Positions 25,904 to 36,977 of a stretch of 64,000 bases of DNA are shown here, in pieces. Made by a program: the position numbers and the translations under genes. The stretch spans positions 62,001 through 126,000 of the forward strand of contig NZ_LFLT01000002.1 of assembly GCF_001189955.1 (NCBI RefSeq). Direction: 5' to 3'. This DNA is from Herbaspirillum chlorophenolicum (GTDB lineage Bacteria > Pseudomonadota > Gammaproteobacteria > Burkholderiales > Burkholderiaceae_D). The notes under the pieces were generated by a model. That model did not search any database. It saw only the letters and a program-made list of their open reading frames with translations, and was not told the origin of the DNA. Each line of letters starts with the position of its first letter. Within the stretch, counting starts at the first letter, position 1.

Positions 25904-27697
25904 ATGAACAATATTCGTAATTTCTCGATCATCGCCCACATCGACCATGGCAAATCCACCTTGGCCGATCGCATCATCCAGTTGTGTGGAGGTCTCTCCA
26001 ACCGTGAAATGGAAGCCCAGGTGCTGGACTCGATGGATATCGAGCGCGAGCGCGGCATCACCATCAAGGCGCAGACCGCCGCCCTGTCGTACAAGGCGAA
26101 GGATGGTCAGGTCTACAACCTCAATCTGATCGATACCCCGGGACACGTCGACTTCAGCTACGAAGTCAGCCGCTCGCTGTCCGCCTGCGAGGGCGCATTG
26201 CTGGTGGTGGATGCCTCGCAAGGCGTGGAGGCGCAGACGGTGGCCAACTGCTACACCGCGCTGGAGCTCGGTGTGGAAGTGGTGCCGGTGCTGAACAAGA
26301 TCGACTTGCCCTCGGCCGATCCAGACAACGCCAAGAGCGAGATCGAAGAAGTCATCGGCATCGACGCCTCCGACGCCACACCGTGCTCGGCCAAGACCGG
26401 CCTGGGCGTGGAAGACGTGCTCGAAGCCATCATCGCCAAGGTGCCGGCACCGAAGGGCGACGCCGATGCGCCATTGCAGGCGCTGATCATCGACTCCTGG
26501 TTCGACAATTACGTCGGTGTGGTGATGCTGGTGCGTATCGTCAATGGCACCTTGCGTCCCAAAGACAAGATCCTGTTCATGGCCACCGGCGCCCAGCACC
26601 TGACCGAAAGCATCGGCGTGTTCACGCCCAAGTCGCAATCGCGCGAGGCGCTGACAGCAGGGCAGGTGGGCTTCGTCATTGCCGGTATCAAGGAACTCAA
26701 GTCCGCCAAGGTGGGCGATACCGTGACCCTGGCAGGCAAGCCGGCGCCGGCGCCGCTGCCCGGCTTCAAGGAAGTGCAGCCGCAAGTGTTTGCCGGCCTG
26801 TTTCCGGTCGAAGCCAACCAGTACGACGCGCTGCGCGACTCGCTCGAAAAGCTCAAGCTCAATGACGCTGCATTGATGTACGAACCGGAAGTATCGCAGG
26901 CGCTGGGCTTCGGCTTCCGCTGCGGCTTCTTGGGCCTGCTGCACATGGAAATCGTGCAGGAGCGCCTGGAGCGCGAGTTTGACATGGACCTGATCACCAC
27001 CGCGCCAACCGTGGTGTATGAGGTACAAATGCGCGACGGTACATTGCTGATGGTGGATAACCCGTCGAAGATGCCGGAAGTCTCCAAGATCGAGGAAGTC
27101 CGCGAACCCATCGTCACGGTCAACCTGTACATGCCGCAAGAATATGTCGGCTCGGTCATCACGCTGTGCACGCAAAAGCGCGGCATCCAGACCAACATGA
27201 GCTACCACGGCAAGCAGGTGCAACTGACTTACGAAATGCCGATGGCCGAGATCGTGCTCGACTTCTTCGACCGCCTCAAGTCGACTTCGCGCGGCTACGC
27301 CTCGATGGACTATGAGTTCAAGGAATATCGCGCGGCCGATGTGGTCAAGGTCGACATGCTGATCAATAGCGAGAAGGTCGATGCGCTGGCCATCATCGTG
27401 CACCGTGCGGCGGCGCAGTTCCGCGGGCGCGCAGTAGCGGCCAAGATGCGCGAGCTGATTCCGCGCCAGATGTTCGACGTGGCGATCCAGGCCGCCATCG
27501 GCGCCACCATCATCTCGCGCGAGAACGTCAAGGCGTTGCGCAAGAACGTGCTGGCCAAGTGCTACGGCGGCGACATCTCGCGTAAGCGCAAGCTGCTGGA
27601 AAAGCAGAAGGCCGGCAAGAAGCGCATGAAGCAGGTCGGCTCGGTGGAAATCCCGCAGGAAGCATTCCTGGCAATCTTACAAGTGGAAGAGAAATAA
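25904..27697 (+). CDS. lepA: Elongation factor 4 (LepA)
   Basis: This ribosome-associated GTPase is implicated in initiation and back-translocation. The 597 residues start [20 protein letters not shown] and contain DTPGHVDF and [10 protein letters not shown] (G3 and G4), domain II, EF-G-like domains III and V, and the LepA-specific C-terminal domain ([21 protein letters not shown] onward, ending in basic [19 protein letters not shown]). Length is normal. No clear Shine-Dalgarno precedes the ATG. It precedes lepB by one base, the usual operon. Confidence 0.97.
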   Translation: MNNIRNFSIIAHIDHGKSTLADRIIQLCGGLSNREMEAQVLDSMDIERERGITIKAQTAALSYKAKDGQVYNLNLIDTPGHVDFSYEVSRSLSACEGALLVVDASQGVEAQTVANCYTALELGVEVVPVLNKIDLPSADPDNAKSEIEEVIGIDASDATPCSAKTGLGVEDVLEAIIAKVPAPKGDADAPLQALIIDSWFDNYVGVVMLVRIVNGTLRPKDKILFMATGAQHLTESIGVFTPKSQSREALTAGQVGFVIAGIKELKSAKVGDTVTLAGKPAPAPLPGFKEVQPQVFAGLFPVEANQYDALRDSLEKLKLNDAALMYEPEVSQALGFGFRCGFLGLLHMEIVQERLEREFDMDLITTAPTVVYEVQMRDGTLLMVDNPSKMPEVSKIEEVREPIVTVNLYMPQEYVGSVITLCTQKRGIQTNMSYHGKQVQLTYEMPMAEIVLDFFDRLKSTSRGYASMDYEFKEYRAADVVKVDMLINSEKVDALAIIVHRAAAQFRGRAVAAKMRELIPRQMFDVAIQAAIGATIISRENVKALRKNVLAKCYGGDISRKRKLLEKQKAGKKRMKQVGSVEIPQEAFLAILQVEEK

Positions 27698-27698
27698 C

Positions 27699-28613
27699 AT
27701 GCAGGCATTGTTGGGCAACTTCGCACTGATTCTGTTCGTCTTGATGGTGGTGACCGGCGTGGTCTGGTTTGCCGATGTGTTCTTCCTCTCCAAGCAGCGC
27801 AGCGCCCGTGCCGATGCGGCATTGGCCGAGTTCGACGCCCGCGTGGCGCGCGACAACGCCGAAGGCATCAAGCGCGAAGGCAATGTGGCCAGCGGCCGCG
27901 CCGATCTCAAGGCCAAGCTGCTCAAGCAGCCGGCATGGATTGAATATTCCGGCAGCTTCTTCCCGGTGATCGCGCTGGTGTTTTTCCTGCGCTCCTTCCT
28001 GTACGAACCGTTCAAGATCCCATCGAGTTCGATGGTGCCGACCTTGCTGGTGGGCGACCTGATCCTGGTGAACAAATACACCTATGGCATTCGCCTGCCG
28101 ATCATCAATAAGAAGATCATCGAGGTGAACGATCCCCAGCGCGGCGACGTCATGGTTTTCAAGTATCCGAAGGATACGACGGTCGATTACATCAAGCGTG
28201 TTGTAGGCGTGCCTGGCGACAAAATAGTCTATAAAAACAAGCGTTTAACGGTGAATGGTGAAGAAATCTCTTATAAACCGCTGCCGGATTATCTGGATGA
28301 AGAAAATCTGACGTACTATAAGCAGTGGCAGGAAAACCTGACCGGCGTGGAACACAAGATCCTGACTGACGAGCGCGCTCCGAATTTCGTACCGAACCCT
28401 GATGCCTTCCCGCATCACGAGCTGTGCACCTATAACGCCGAAGGCTTTGCCTGCACGGTGCCGCAGGGCGAATATTTCATGATGGGCGACAACCGGGACA
28501 ACAGCCTGGACAGCCGCTATTGGGGATTTGTCCCCAATCAGAACATTGTCGGAAAAGCATTCTTCGTCTGGATGAATCTGGGCGATTTAAAGCGGATCGG
28601 CAGCTTCAAGTAA
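27699..28613 (+). CDS. lepB: Signal peptidase I
   Basis: It cleaves signal peptides from exported proteins. The 304 residues have an N-terminal TM helix (about 5-25) and a second at about 85-105. The catalytic Ser111 lies in PSSSMVPTLL and the general base Lys166 in YIKRVVGVPGD, with GDNRDNSLDSRYWG near the end. The active domain faces the periplasm. It begins one base after lepA and is followed by a large inverted repeat before rnc. Confidence 0.97.
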   Translation: MQALLGNFALILFVLMVVTGVVWFADVFFLSKQRSARADAALAEFDARVARDNAEGIKREGNVASGRADLKAKLLKQPAWIEYSGSFFPVIALVFFLRSFLYEPFKIPSSSMVPTLLVGDLILVNKYTYGIRLPIINKKIIEVNDPQRGDVMVFKYPKDTTVDYIKRVVGVPGDKIVYKNKRLTVNGEEISYKPLPDYLDEENLTYYKQWQENLTGVEHKILTDERAPNFVPNPDAFPHHELCTYNAEGFACTVPQGEYFMMGDNRDNSLDSRYWGFVPNQNIVGKAFFVWMNLGDLKRIGSFK

Positions 28614-28631
28614 GGCGCCGCATCCTGGTAA

Positions 28632-28794
28632 GAACCTGCTCCCGCTCTCCCCGGGAGTTGGTCAATCGTCCTTTCGGGATGGGATGCAAGGCGCAAAACG
28701 CAGTCGGGCCGGTGGCCCGGCGAGGCTTTGCAACGCCGCAGACCGCCTGAAAGGGCGATTGGACAACCCCGGTGGAGAGCGGGAGCAGGTTCTA
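28632..28794. repeat. Very long inverted repeat between lepB and rnc
   Basis: The left arm begins AGAACCTGCTCCCGCTCTCC (28634 on) and the right arm ends with its exact reverse complement (to 28793). The arms stay largely complementary for about 48 bases, including CAATCG/CGATTG and CCTTTC/GAAAGG. A weaker inner palindrome around GGGCCGG/CCGGCG lies between. The whole element is about 160 bp. It could be a MITE/REP-type dispersed repeat. Transcribed, it would form one long double-stranded hairpin directly upstream of the RNase III gene. Confidence 0.75.
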
Positions 28795-28933
28795 AGTAGT
28801 TTCCATTGGGCATTTTTGCATTGTGGAGGCAGACCGGAGCAGTTTTCAGCTTTGCTTTGAACCGATCCCGCTGACTAATCAGGCTGGGCCGATGTGCGCA
28901 GCGCCTTGCGCGCCACACGGACAACTGGCCTGA

Positions 28934-30055
28934 ATGACGGATGAGAAAATGGATCCTCAACTCTTGCAACAACGGCTAGGCCACAACTTCAAGGACGCTT
29001 CTTTACTGCAGCAGGCCTTGACGCACCGTAGCCATAGCTCTTTGCATAATGAGCGGCTGGAATTCCTTGGCGATTCGGTGCTGAACTGCGTGGTGGCTTC
29101 GCTGCTGTTCGACCGTTACGACAAGATCGACGAAGGCGATTTGTCGCGCCTGCGCGCCAATCTGGTCAAGCAGCAATCCCTCTATGAAATCGCCCAGCGG
29201 CTTGAGCTGTCGCAGTTTCTGCGCCTGGGCGAGGGCGAGCTTAAATCGGGCGGTTTCCGCCGTCCGTCGATTTTGGCCGACACGCTTGAAGCGCTGTTTG
29301 GCGCGATCTTCCTTGATTCCGGCTTTGAAGCGGCACGCGCGGCGATCCGTGCGTTGTACCTGCCGGTGCTGGAACACGTCGACCCGCGAACCTTGGGTAA
29401 GGATGCCAAGACCCTGCTGCAGGAGTTTCTGCAAGGGAAGAAGATCCCGCTGCCGCAATACAACGTCATCGCCACCCACGGTGCGGCCCACAATCAGGAG
29501 TTCGAGATCGAATGCCTGGTGCCCAAGCTGGACATCCAGGTTTTCGGTACCGGCGGCAGCCGCCGTGCCGGCGAACAGGCAGCGGCCAAGCTGGCGCTGG
29601 AGGCCGTCCAGCTGGCGCTGGCCAAGACTCCCTCCGCCAGCCGCAAGCCGCGTGCACGCACGACCCAGCTCAAGCTGGCCGGCATCGCCACCATCCAGCC
29701 GGACGCTCCTGACGTGGCGGAACCGTCGGCCAAGGGCCATCGCCCGGATACCGCCGAGCGCAGCGCCAACGTCAAGCCCTTGAAGGGCGAAGTGCGCGCC
29801 GACAAGAGCGACCTGGTCGACAAGGCCGAGCGCGCGGAAAAGGTGGAGAAGATCGAGAAAGCCGAAAAGGCTGACAAGAGCGATAAAGGCGATAAAGCCG
29901 ACAAACAGGACAAAGCCGTGAAAGAGCCGAAAGACGCAAAGGAGGCCCGTCACCAGGCCGCCAGAGGCGACGGCAAGACCAGCGGCGACCGCAGCGAAGC
30001 GGTGGCAGAACCCATTTCGGCAGCCTCGGCTGCCACGCAATCCAAGACAGCATGA
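28934..30055 (+). CDS. rnc: Ribonuclease III with long charged C-terminal tail
   Basis: This is a double-strand-specific endoribonuclease for rRNA and mRNA processing. Residues about 6-150 are the catalytic domain with the signature [13 protein letters not shown] and [12 protein letters not shown]. The double-stranded RNA binding domain is at about 155-232. The family is usually near 230 residues, but this one has 373. The final 130 or so residues are a low-complexity Lys/Asp/Ala/Glu run (repeated [16 protein letters not shown]-like units). ATG codons at 28934 and 28949 are both possible starts. The stop overlaps the era start (ATGA). Confidence 0.95.
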   Translation: MTDEKMDPQLLQQRLGHNFKDASLLQQALTHRSHSSLHNERLEFLGDSVLNCVVASLLFDRYDKIDEGDLSRLRANLVKQQSLYEIAQRLELSQFLRLGEGELKSGGFRRPSILADTLEALFGAIFLDSGFEAARAAIRALYLPVLEHVDPRTLGKDAKTLLQEFLQGKKIPLPQYNVIATHGAAHNQEFEIECLVPKLDIQVFGTGGSRRAGEQAAAKLALEAVQLALAKTPSASRKPRARTTQLKLAGIATIQPDAPDVAEPSAKGHRPDTAERSANVKPLKGEVRADKSDLVDKAERAEKVEKIEKAEKADKSDKGDKADKQDKAVKEPKDAKEARHQAARGDGKTSGDRSEAVAEPISAASAATQSKTA

Positions 30056-30978
30056 CAGACTCTCCAATGACCGGCACTGAGCCGGCACCGGTGCCGGGCG
30101 ATTACCGCTGCGGCTATATCGCCATCGTGGGCCGTCCCAACGTCGGCAAATCGACCTTGATGAACGTCCTGGTCGGCGCCAAGGTCAGCATCACCTCGCG
30201 CAAGGCGCAGACCACGCGCCACCGCATTACCGGTATCCAGACCATCGGCGAGACGCAATACGTCTATGTCGATACGCCGGGTTTCCAGACCCGCCACAGC
30301 AATGCGCTGAACAAGACGCTCAACCGCACCGTCACCAATACGCTGACGGCCGCCGATGTGATCCTGTTCGTGATCGAGGCGGGGACGTTCGGCCCGGCCG
30401 ACAAGCAGGTGCTGGACCTGCTGCCATCCAACGTGCCGTGTATCCTGGTGCTGAACAAGTCGGACCGCAGCAAAGACAAGGCCACGCTGATGCCGTTCGC
30501 GCAGGAGGTCGCCTCCCACCGCGATTTCGCCGCTGTGGTGCCGGTGTCGGCCAAGCAGCGTTTCCAGCTGGATCGCCTGCAGGAAGAGATCCGCAAGCTG
30601 CTGCCGCACAATCCGCCGATGTTCGACGAAGACGACATCACCGACCGCAGCGAGAAATTCCTGGCGTCCGAGATCGTGCGCGAGAAGGTGTTCCGCTTCG
30701 TCGGGGAAGAGTTGCCGTATACCAGCACCGTGCTGGTTGAGAAGTTTGAACAAGAGGGCAACCTGCGCCGCGTGTTTGCCGCCATCCTGGTCGAGCGCGA
30801 CACCCACAAGGCCATGGTGATCGGCCAGAAGGGCGCGCGCCTGAAGGAAATTTCGACCCAGGCCCGGCTCGACATGGAGCGCCTGTTCGGCGGCCCGGTC
30901 TATCTGGAAATCTGGGTCAAGGTCAAATCCGGCTGGGCTGACAACGAAGCCGGTTTGCGCGCCTACGGTTACGAGTGA
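30052..30978 (+). CDS. era: GTPase Era
   Basis: It binds 16S rRNA and monitors 30S maturation. The 308 residues have the G1 loop [12 protein letters not shown], the G3 region [12 protein letters not shown]4 LNKSD, and a C-terminal KH domain ending in [19 protein letters not shown], which is diagnostic of Era. The start overlaps the rnc stop by four bases, the conserved rnc-era coupling. It acts in the cytoplasm and at the membrane. Confidence 0.97.
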   Translation: MTDSPMTGTEPAPVPGDYRCGYIAIVGRPNVGKSTLMNVLVGAKVSITSRKAQTTRHRITGIQTIGETQYVYVDTPGFQTRHSNALNKTLNRTVTNTLTAADVILFVIEAGTFGPADKQVLDLLPSNVPCILVLNKSDRSKDKATLMPFAQEVASHRDFAAVVPVSAKQRFQLDRLQEEIRKLLPHNPPMFDEDDITDRSEKFLASEIVREKVFRFVGEELPYTSTVLVEKFEQEGNLRRVFAAILVERDTHKAMVIGQKGARLKEISTQARLDMERLFGGPVYLEIWVKVKSGWADNEAGLRAYGYE

Positions 30979-31062
30979 CCTGGTCGGCAGGCGCTGCAGC
31001 ACATTTCATGGCATACCGCCGCCCAGCTTGACGCGGCACAACGCATTCAGGACGGATATTTG

Positions 31063-31902
31063 ATGACTACCGTGCTTTCCGAATCCCAGCTTGCCGGCCA
31101 GGTTGAAGGCGCCGTCACTGTCGTGCCGGCCAAGACTGACGCTAAAAAGCCCGCGCGCGCGCCAGCGCGCAGCCGCGCTGTCCCGGAGAAAGAGCATCGG
31201 GTACAGGCGCAGCCGGGCTTCATTCTGCACAGCTATCCCTATAAGGAAACCAGCCTGATCGTCGACGTGTTTTCACGTGACCATGGCCGTGTGGCGCTGG
31301 TGGCCAAGGGGGCCAAGCGTCCGCATTCCAAGCTGCGCGGTGCGCTGCAGACTTTCCAGCCGCTCTCGTTGTCATGGAGCGGCAAGTCCGAAGTGCGCAC
31401 GCTGACCGAGGCGGAATGGGTAGGCGGCCTGCTGCCGCTGGAGAAATCGGCGCTGCTGTGCGGTTTCTACCTCAATGAATTGCTGGTCAAGCTGCTGGCG
31501 CGCGAGGACGCGCACCCGGCGCTGTTCGACCATTACGTGGCTACCCTGAACAAGCTGGCCCACGGCGAGAATGCACCCATCGTGCTGCGCCAGTTCGAAC
31601 GCTTCCTCCTGAAGCAAACCGGCGTGGCCGGCAACTGGGGCCTGTGCACGGTCAGCGGCAAGACGGTGCAGCCGGATGGCGTGTACGTGGTTGATCCGGA
31701 GCAGGGTACGCGTCCCGAGCGCCTGTCCGACCGGGCGCCCAAGGTCTCCGGCAAGACCTTGCTGGACATGGAGCGCGAAGACTACAGCGATCCGACCACC
31801 CAACTGCAAAGCAAATTCCTGATGCGCTACCTGCTGGCCCACCATCTCGGCGGCGCCCAGCTCAATACGCGCCAAATCCTGATCGACCTGATGCAGCTTT
31901 GA
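31063..31902 (+). CDS. recO: DNA repair protein RecO
   Basis: It helps load RecA on SSB-coated DNA in the RecFOR pathway. After about 45 variable, Ala/Arg/Lys-rich residues, the OB-fold domain begins [21 protein letters not shown], with [17 protein letters not shown], both typical of RecO. The helical domain follows with [18 protein letters not shown]. The N-terminal extension is longer than in E. coli RecO (242 residues in total there, 279 here). A TTG one codon upstream is an alternative start. Confidence 0.93.
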   Translation: MTTVLSESQLAGQVEGAVTVVPAKTDAKKPARAPARSRAVPEKEHRVQAQPGFILHSYPYKETSLIVDVFSRDHGRVALVAKGAKRPHSKLRGALQTFQPLSLSWSGKSEVRTLTEAEWVGGLLPLEKSALLCGFYLNELLVKLLAREDAHPALFDHYVATLNKLAHGENAPIVLRQFERFLLKQTGVAGNWGLCTVSGKTVQPDGVYVVDPEQGTRPERLSDRAPKVSGKTLLDMEREDYSDPTTQLQSKFLMRYLLAHHLGGAQLNTRQILIDLMQL

Positions 31903-32056
31903 TCCGGTTTGCATGGGCAAGCCGTTCGCATTCCTGGTTGACGCAAGGTTTGATATGGCGCCACCGGACATGCGCCGATATGGATAAAATCACCGGTTTC
32001 CCGGCGCCGTGCAGGCGCCACTTTGACAGAACCAAGCACATACGATTCCAGACGCC

Positions 32057-32827
32057 ATGAGTTTCCTGCAACCCGCCGGCCCGTCCATTGAACTGGGCAT
32101 CAATATCGACCACGTCGCCACCTTGCGCAATGCCCGCGGCACGGCCTATCCCGACCCGATCAAGGCTGCGCTGGAAGCGGAAGAGGCCGGCGCCGACGTC
32201 ATCACGCTGCACTTGCGCGAAGACCGCCGCCACATCCGCGACGCCGACGTCAAGGCGATCCGCCCGCTGCTCAAGACGCGCATGAACCTGGAAGCGGCAG
32301 TGACGCGCGAGATGATCGATTTCGCCTGCGCCATCAGGCCGCAGGATGTCTGCCTGGTGCCGGAAAAGCGCACTGAGGTCACTACCGAAGGCGGCCTCGA
32401 CGTGATCGGCCATTTTGCCGACGTACAGGCGGCGATCCGCCAACTGCAGCAGGAAGGCGTGCGCGTCTCGCTGTTCATCGATCCCGACCCGCAGCAGATC
32501 AAGGCCGCAGCCGAAGCGGGTGCGCCGGTCATTGAGCTGCATACCGGCCGCTACGCCGACGCTACCAGCCAGAAGGAGCAGCAGGACGAACTGGAGCGCA
32601 TCCAGGGCAGCGTGCTGGAAGGCGTCAAGCTCGGCCTCAAGGTCAATGCCGGCCACGGCTTGCACTACACCAACGTGCAGGCGATCGCCGCCATTCCGCA
32701 AATTGCGGAGCTCAATATCGGCCATGCGGTGGTGGCGCATGCGGTGTTCGCCGGTTGGCGCAATGCCGTTTCCGAGATGAAGGCGATCATGATCAAGGCG
32801 CGCCTGGCCGCTATCGGCAAGGTTTAA
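32057..32827 (+). CDS. pdxJ: Pyridoxine 5'-phosphate synthase
   Basis: It condenses 1-deoxyxylulose 5-phosphate with 3-amino-2-oxopropyl phosphate in vitamin B6 synthesis. The 256-residue TIM barrel shows [60 protein letters not shown] and [12 protein letters not shown], all PdxJ signatures including catalytic Glu and His positions. The recO-pdxJ-acpS order is widely conserved. It is seven bases before acpS. Confidence 0.96.
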   Translation: MSFLQPAGPSIELGINIDHVATLRNARGTAYPDPIKAALEAEEAGADVITLHLREDRRHIRDADVKAIRPLLKTRMNLEAAVTREMIDFACAIRPQDVCLVPEKRTEVTTEGGLDVIGHFADVQAAIRQLQQEGVRVSLFIDPDPQQIKAAAEAGAPVIELHTGRYADATSQKEQQDELERIQGSVLEGVKLGLKVNAGHGLHYTNVQAIAAIPQIAELNIGHAVVAHAVFAGWRNAVSEMKAIMIKARLAAIGKV

Positions 32828-32834
32828 CGCAAGC

Positions 32835-33227
32835 ATGATTTACGGCATCGGTACCGACATCCTCCAGATCTCGCGCGTGCAGGCCGCACTGGGCCGCCAC
32901 GGCGACCGCTTCGCCGAAAAGATCCTGGGGCCGGAGGAAATGCAGAAATACCTGCGACGCAAAGCCAAGGTCGAAGCGCGCGGCATCCGCTTCCTCGCCA
33001 CGCGCTTTGCCGCCAAAGAAGCCTTTTCCAAGGCGATTGGCATGGGCATGCGCATGCCCATGACCTGGCGCGCCATGCAGGTGTTGAACGCACCCAGCGG
33101 CAAACCGGTGGCGGTATGCAGCGGCGCCCTGAAGGAGTGGATGGAGCAGCAGGGCCTTTCCGCCCAGGTGTCGATTACCGACGAGGCGGAATACGCCGTC
33201 GCATTTGTCATTGTGGAGAAACCATGA
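32835..33227 (+). CDS. acpS: Holo-ACP synthase
   Basis: It transfers 4'-phosphopantetheine from CoA to Ser37 of the ACP encoded at 19248. The 130 residues begin [18 protein letters not shown] (metal-binding Asp) and contain [17 protein letters not shown], the second conserved motif. Length is normal. The stop overlaps the nagZ start (ATGA), so the two are probably coupled. Confidence 0.95.
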   Translation: MIYGIGTDILQISRVQAALGRHGDRFAEKILGPEEMQKYLRRKAKVEARGIRFLATRFAAKEAFSKAIGMGMRMPMTWRAMQVLNAPSGKPVAVCSGALKEWMEQQGLSAQVSITDEAEYAVAFVIVEKP

Positions 33228-34252
33228 GTAAAGCAGGCAAGGCCCTGGGGCCGGTCATGCTGGATGTGGTCGGCACGCGCCTGGAGGCGGACGATATCAA
33301 GCGCATCCAGCACCCGTTGACCGGCGGCGTGATCCTGTTCACCCGCAATTATGAAAATCGCGCCCAATTGGTCGAATTGACCTCGGCCATTCGCAAGGCG
33401 CGCCCGGGCGTGCTGATCGCGGTCGACCATGAGGGCGGCCGCGTGCAGCGTTTCCGTACCGACGGTTTCACGCTGCTGCCCGCCATGGGCAAGCTGGGGG
33501 AGACCTGGGACAAGGATGTGCTGCATGCCGCCAAGCTGGCTACGGCAACCGGTTTCGTGCTGGCTTCCGAATTGCGTGCCTGCGGCATCGACCTGTCGTT
33601 CACGCCGGTGCTGGACCTTGACTATGGCGAGTCCACGGTCATCGGCGCGCGCGCTTTCCACCGCGACCCGCGTGTGGTCACATTGCTGGCCAAGAGCCTG
33701 AACCATGGCCTGGCGCTGGCGGGCATGGCCAATTGCGGCAAGCATTTCCCCGGCCACGGTTTCGTCGCAGCCGATTCGCATGTGGCCATCCCGGTCGACG
33801 AGCGCGAGCTCGACGCCATCCTCGGCGAAGACGCGACGCCTTACGACTGGCTGGGCATGAGCCTGGCCGCCGTGATGCCGGCGCATGTGATCTATCCCAA
33901 GGTGGACAAGCACCCGGCCGGCTTCTCGGTGAAGTGGCTGGGCATGCTGCGCCAGCGTTTCGCCTTCCAGGGCGTCATTTTCAGCGACGACCTCAGCATG
34001 CATGGCGCCAGCGTTGCCGGTGGCGCGCTCGATGCGGCGCAGGCTGCCATCGATGCCGGCTGCGATGTCGCGCTGATCTGCAATTCGCCGGACAAGGCCT
34101 GGCAGATATTGAACGGCCTCAAGGGCGGCACGGACGCCGCCTCGGCCGCGCGCCGCGCGGCGCTGGTGCCGACGTCTGCCGCATTGGACTGGGATGCATT
34201 GCAGGCCGACGCGCGCTATCTGGCCGCGCGCGCGCTGGTGTTGTCGCTGTAA
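33224..34252 (+). CDS. nagZ: Beta-N-acetylhexosaminidase NagZ
   Basis: It removes GlcNAc from 1,6-anhydromuropeptides during cell-wall recycling in the cytoplasm. The ATG at 33224 gives 342 residues of a family GH3 enzyme: [28 protein letters not shown] (with the catalytic His) and [12 protein letters not shown] (nucleophile Asp). An ORF start inside acpS at 33116 is a read-through artefact. Confidence 0.95.
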   Translation: MSKAGKALGPVMLDVVGTRLEADDIKRIQHPLTGGVILFTRNYENRAQLVELTSAIRKARPGVLIAVDHEGGRVQRFRTDGFTLLPAMGKLGETWDKDVLHAAKLATATGFVLASELRACGIDLSFTPVLDLDYGESTVIGARAFHRDPRVVTLLAKSLNHGLALAGMANCGKHFPGHGFVAADSHVAIPVDERELDAILGEDATPYDWLGMSLAAVMPAHVIYPKVDKHPAGFSVKWLGMLRQRFAFQGVIFSDDLSMHGASVAGGALDAAQAAIDAGCDVALICNSPDKAWQILNGLKGGTDAASAARRAALVPTSAALDWDALQADARYLAARALVLSL

Positions 34253-34285
34253 CGCTGGCGCGCGTTTCGCCATCCAGCCGCCGCC

Positions 34286-36151
34286 ATGTCAGAGCCCATC
34301 GTTACCCCGTTACCCGATCCGCGCGAACTCGTGCTGGAGACGGTCGCACGGCTGCCGCACCTGCCAGGCGTCTACCGCTATTTCGATGTGCAGGACAACG
34401 TGCTGTACGTCGGCAAGGCGCGCGACCTGAAGAAGCGCGTTTCCAGCTACTTCCAGAAGACCCTGACCAGCCCGCGCATCGCCATGATGGTGGAGCGCAT
34501 TGCGCGCCTTGAGACCACCGTCACGCGCAGCGAGGCCGAGGCGCTGCTGCTGGAAAACAACCTGATCAAGACCTTGCGTCCGCGTTTCAACATCCTGTTT
34601 CGCGACGACAAGTCCTATCCCTACCTGAAACTCACCGGCCATGCCTACCCGCGCATGGCCTACTACCGTGGCGCGGTCGACAAGCGCAGCCAGTACTTCG
34701 GGCCGTTCCCGAATGCCGGCGCGGTGAAGGAATCGATCCAGATCCTGCAGAAGGTGTTCCTGCTGCGTACCTGCGAAGACAGCGTCTTCACCAACCGCAC
34801 GCGGCCCTGCCTGTTGCACCAGATCCATCGCTGCAGCGGGCCGTGCGTGAAGCTGATCAGCACCGAGGATTACGCCATCGATGTCGAGAACGCATCGAAA
34901 TTCCTGCGCGGACGCCAGACCGAGGTGATGCAGGCGCTGGAGCAAAAGATGCATGCCTTTGCGGCCGACCTCAAGTTCGAGCAGGCGGCGGCGGTGCGCG
35001 ACCAGATATCGTCGCTGTCATCCGTGCTGCACCAGCAAAGCATGGAGACGGTGAGCGACGCCGACATCGACATCATCGCCGTGGTGGTGCAGGGCGGACG
35101 CGCCTGCGTCAACCTGGCGATGGTGCGTGGCGGCCGCCACCTGGGCGACCGCGCTTATTTCCCGACACAGGTGGACGACGCGCTGGCCACCGGCGAGGAG
35201 GCCATCGAGGTGGAGGTGCTCAAGGCTTTCCTGGCCCAGCATTACATCGACAAGTTCATTCCCTCGGCGCTGATCGTCAATACCGAGTTCGACGACCCGG
35301 CGCTGATGGTGGCGCTGATGGAGCAATGCGGCCACCGCATCGCGCTGACTTTCCAGCCGCAAGGCCAGCGCCGCCAGTGGCTGGAGATGGCAGCCAAGGG
35401 CGCCGGGCTGTCGCTGGCGCGGCTGCTGTCGGAGCAGGGCTCGCAGCAATCGCGCACGCGCGCGCTGGCCGAGGTGCTGGGGCTGGAGGGCGAGGACCTG
35501 GAAAACCTGCGCGCCGAATGCTTCGATATCAGCCACACCCAGGGCGAAGCGACCCAGGCCTCGTGCGTGGTGTTCCATCACCATGCGATGCAGAACGGCG
35601 AATACCGCCGCTACAACATCAACGACATCACACCCGGCGACGACTATGCGGCCATGCGCCAGGTATTGCTGCGGCGCTACGAGAAGGTCGCCAACGGCGA
35701 TGGCGTGATGCCGGATATCGTGCTCATCGATGGCGGCCGCGGACAGGTGGAAATGGCGCGCCAGGTGCTGACCGAACTCGGCCTGGATATCAGCCTGATC
35801 GTCGGCGTGGCGAAGGGGGAGGGGCGCAAGGTTGGACTGGAAACACTGGTGTTCGCCGATGGCCGCCCGTCCAGGGAGCTGGGCAAGGAATCGGCTGCGC
35901 TGATGCTGATCGCGCAGATCCGCGACGAAGCCCACCGTTTTGCCATCACCGGCATGCGCGCCAAGCGCGCCAAGGCGCGCCAGACCTCGCGCCTGGAAGA
36001 GATCGAAGGCATCGGCGCCAAGCGGCGGCAGCGTTTGCTGGCACGCTTTGGCGGCTTGCGCGGCGTAGCCGACGCCAGCGTGGATGAATTGGCCTCGGTG
36101 GATGGCATCTCGCGTCAGCTGGCCGAAGAGATCTACCGCCAGTTGCATTGA
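34286..36151 (+). CDS. uvrC: Excinuclease ABC subunit C
   Basis: It makes both incisions in nucleotide-excision repair. The 621 residues run: GIY-YIG domain ([20 protein letters not shown]), a UVR motif ([15 protein letters not shown]), a central RNase H-like endonuclease domain ([21 protein letters not shown]), and two helix-hairpin-helix motifs at the end ([13 protein letters not shown] and [13 protein letters not shown]). Length matches E. coli UvrC (610). It precedes pgsA, an arrangement conserved in proteobacteria. Confidence 0.97.
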   Translation: MSEPIVTPLPDPRELVLETVARLPHLPGVYRYFDVQDNVLYVGKARDLKKRVSSYFQKTLTSPRIAMMVERIARLETTVTRSEAEALLLENNLIKTLRPRFNILFRDDKSYPYLKLTGHAYPRMAYYRGAVDKRSQYFGPFPNAGAVKESIQILQKVFLLRTCEDSVFTNRTRPCLLHQIHRCSGPCVKLISTEDYAIDVENASKFLRGRQTEVMQALEQKMHAFAADLKFEQAAAVRDQISSLSSVLHQQSMETVSDADIDIIAVVVQGGRACVNLAMVRGGRHLGDRAYFPTQVDDALATGEEAIEVEVLKAFLAQHYIDKFIPSALIVNTEFDDPALMVALMEQCGHRIALTFQPQGQRRQWLEMAAKGAGLSLARLLSEQGSQQSRTRALAEVLGLEGEDLENLRAECFDISHTQGEATQASCVVFHHHAMQNGEYRRYNINDITPGDDYAAMRQVLLRRYEKVANGDGVMPDIVLIDGGRGQVEMARQVLTELGLDISLIVGVAKGEGRKVGLETLVFADGRPSRELGKESAALMLIAQIRDEAHRFAITGMRAKRAKARQTSRLEEIEGIGAKRRQRLLARFGGLRGVADASVDELASVDGISRQLAEEIYRQLH

Positions 36152-36258
36152 GCCCTCAATCAATGGTTCTCATCGCCCGGTGAGCCGCGGGCAGGGCTAC
36201 TCTGCTACTATTCGGTAAAATTTTTTGTGTACGCCGCTTCCAAAGACCAACAAGACGT

Positions 36259-36843
36259 ATGCCTTTCAATATTCCCATTTTGCTGACCTGGCTGCGGGTC
36301 GCGCTGATCCCGCTGGTCGTCGGCGTGTTCTACCTGCCGGAAATCGGCCTGAACCGTTTCGAGCAGGGCATCGCATCCACCATCGTGTTCATCGTCGCCG
36401 CGCTGACCGACTGGTTCGATGGTTTCCTCGCGCGTCGCTGGAACCAGACTTCGGCGTTCGGCGCCTTCCTCGATCCGGTGGCCGACAAGCTGATGGTGAC
36501 CGGCGCCTTGCTGGTGCTGGTGCATCTGGGCCGGGTGCATCCGGTCATCGCTTTCATCATCATCGGCCGCGAGATCGCGATTTCGGCGCTGCGCGAGTGG
36601 ATGGCGCAAATCGGCGCCTCCAAGTCGGTGGCCGTGAGTTCGCTGGGCAAGATCAAGACGACCGCGCAGATGATCGCCATTCCCATGCTGCTTTACTACG
36701 ACACGCTGCTGGGCGTCGTCGACACGCGGCTGTGGGGTACTATCCTGCTGCTCGTCGCGGCGGTGCTGACGGTGTGGTCGATGCTCTACTATCTGCGGAA
36801 AGCGATGCCGCTCATCAAGAAGGTGCATGAAAACAGCAATTGA
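36259..36843 (+). CDS. pgsA: CDP-diacylglycerol-glycerol-3-phosphate 3-phosphatidyltransferase
   Basis: This is the first committed step to phosphatidylglycerol, at the inner membrane. The 194 residues have several TM helices. The CDP-alcohol phosphotransferase motif D-x2-DG-x2-AR-x8-G-x3-D-x3-D is seen as DWFDGFLARRW, then GAFLDPVADK. It starts NIPILLTWLRVALIPLVV, typical of PgsA. It follows uvrC by 107 bases and immediately precedes a tRNA-Gly promoter. Confidence 0.95.
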   Translation: MPFNIPILLTWLRVALIPLVVGVFYLPEIGLNRFEQGIASTIVFIVAALTDWFDGFLARRWNQTSAFGAFLDPVADKLMVTGALLVLVHLGRVHPVIAFIIIGREIAISALREWMAQIGASKSVAVSSLGKIKTTAQMIAIPMLLYYDTLLGVVDTRLWGTILLLVAAVLTVWSMLYYLRKAMPLIKKVHENSN

Positions 36844-36846
36844 TAG

Positions 36847-36874
36847 TTGACAATTTCTAAGCGCGTCCTATAAT
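36847..36874 (+). promoter_or_regulatory. Consensus promoter of the tRNA-Gly/Cys cluster
   Basis: TTGACA (36847-36852) and TATAAT (36869-36874) are both perfect consensus with 16-base spacing, 17 bases before the first tRNA-Gly. The -35 box begins just after the pgsA stop. Confidence 0.9.
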
Positions 36875-36891
36875 AGCGTTCTGTTGTCGAT

Positions 36892-36967
36892 GCGGGAGTA
36901 GCTCAGTTGGTAGAGCGATACCTTGCCAAGGTATAGGTCGAGAGTTCGAGACTCTTCTCCCGCTCCA
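36892..36967 (+). tRNA. tRNA-Gly(GCC), copy 1
   Basis: This is a 76-nt cloverleaf with acceptor GCGGGAG/CTCCCGC and encoded CCA. The anticodon loop TTGCCAA gives anticodon GCC. It is identical to the copies at 37215 and 37355. Confidence 0.97.
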
Positions 36968-36977
36968 GGTTACTTGG

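Noticed and set aside
25901-27403. 500-codon minus-strand frame opposite lepA
   Set aside because: Its His/Gln/Arg/Val-rich translation is typical of antisense frames in GC-rich DNA; lepA is certain.
34843-36087. 414-codon plus-strand frame inside uvrC
   Set aside because: Alternate frame of uvrC rich in Arg, Gly and Ala; no start signal and no domain.
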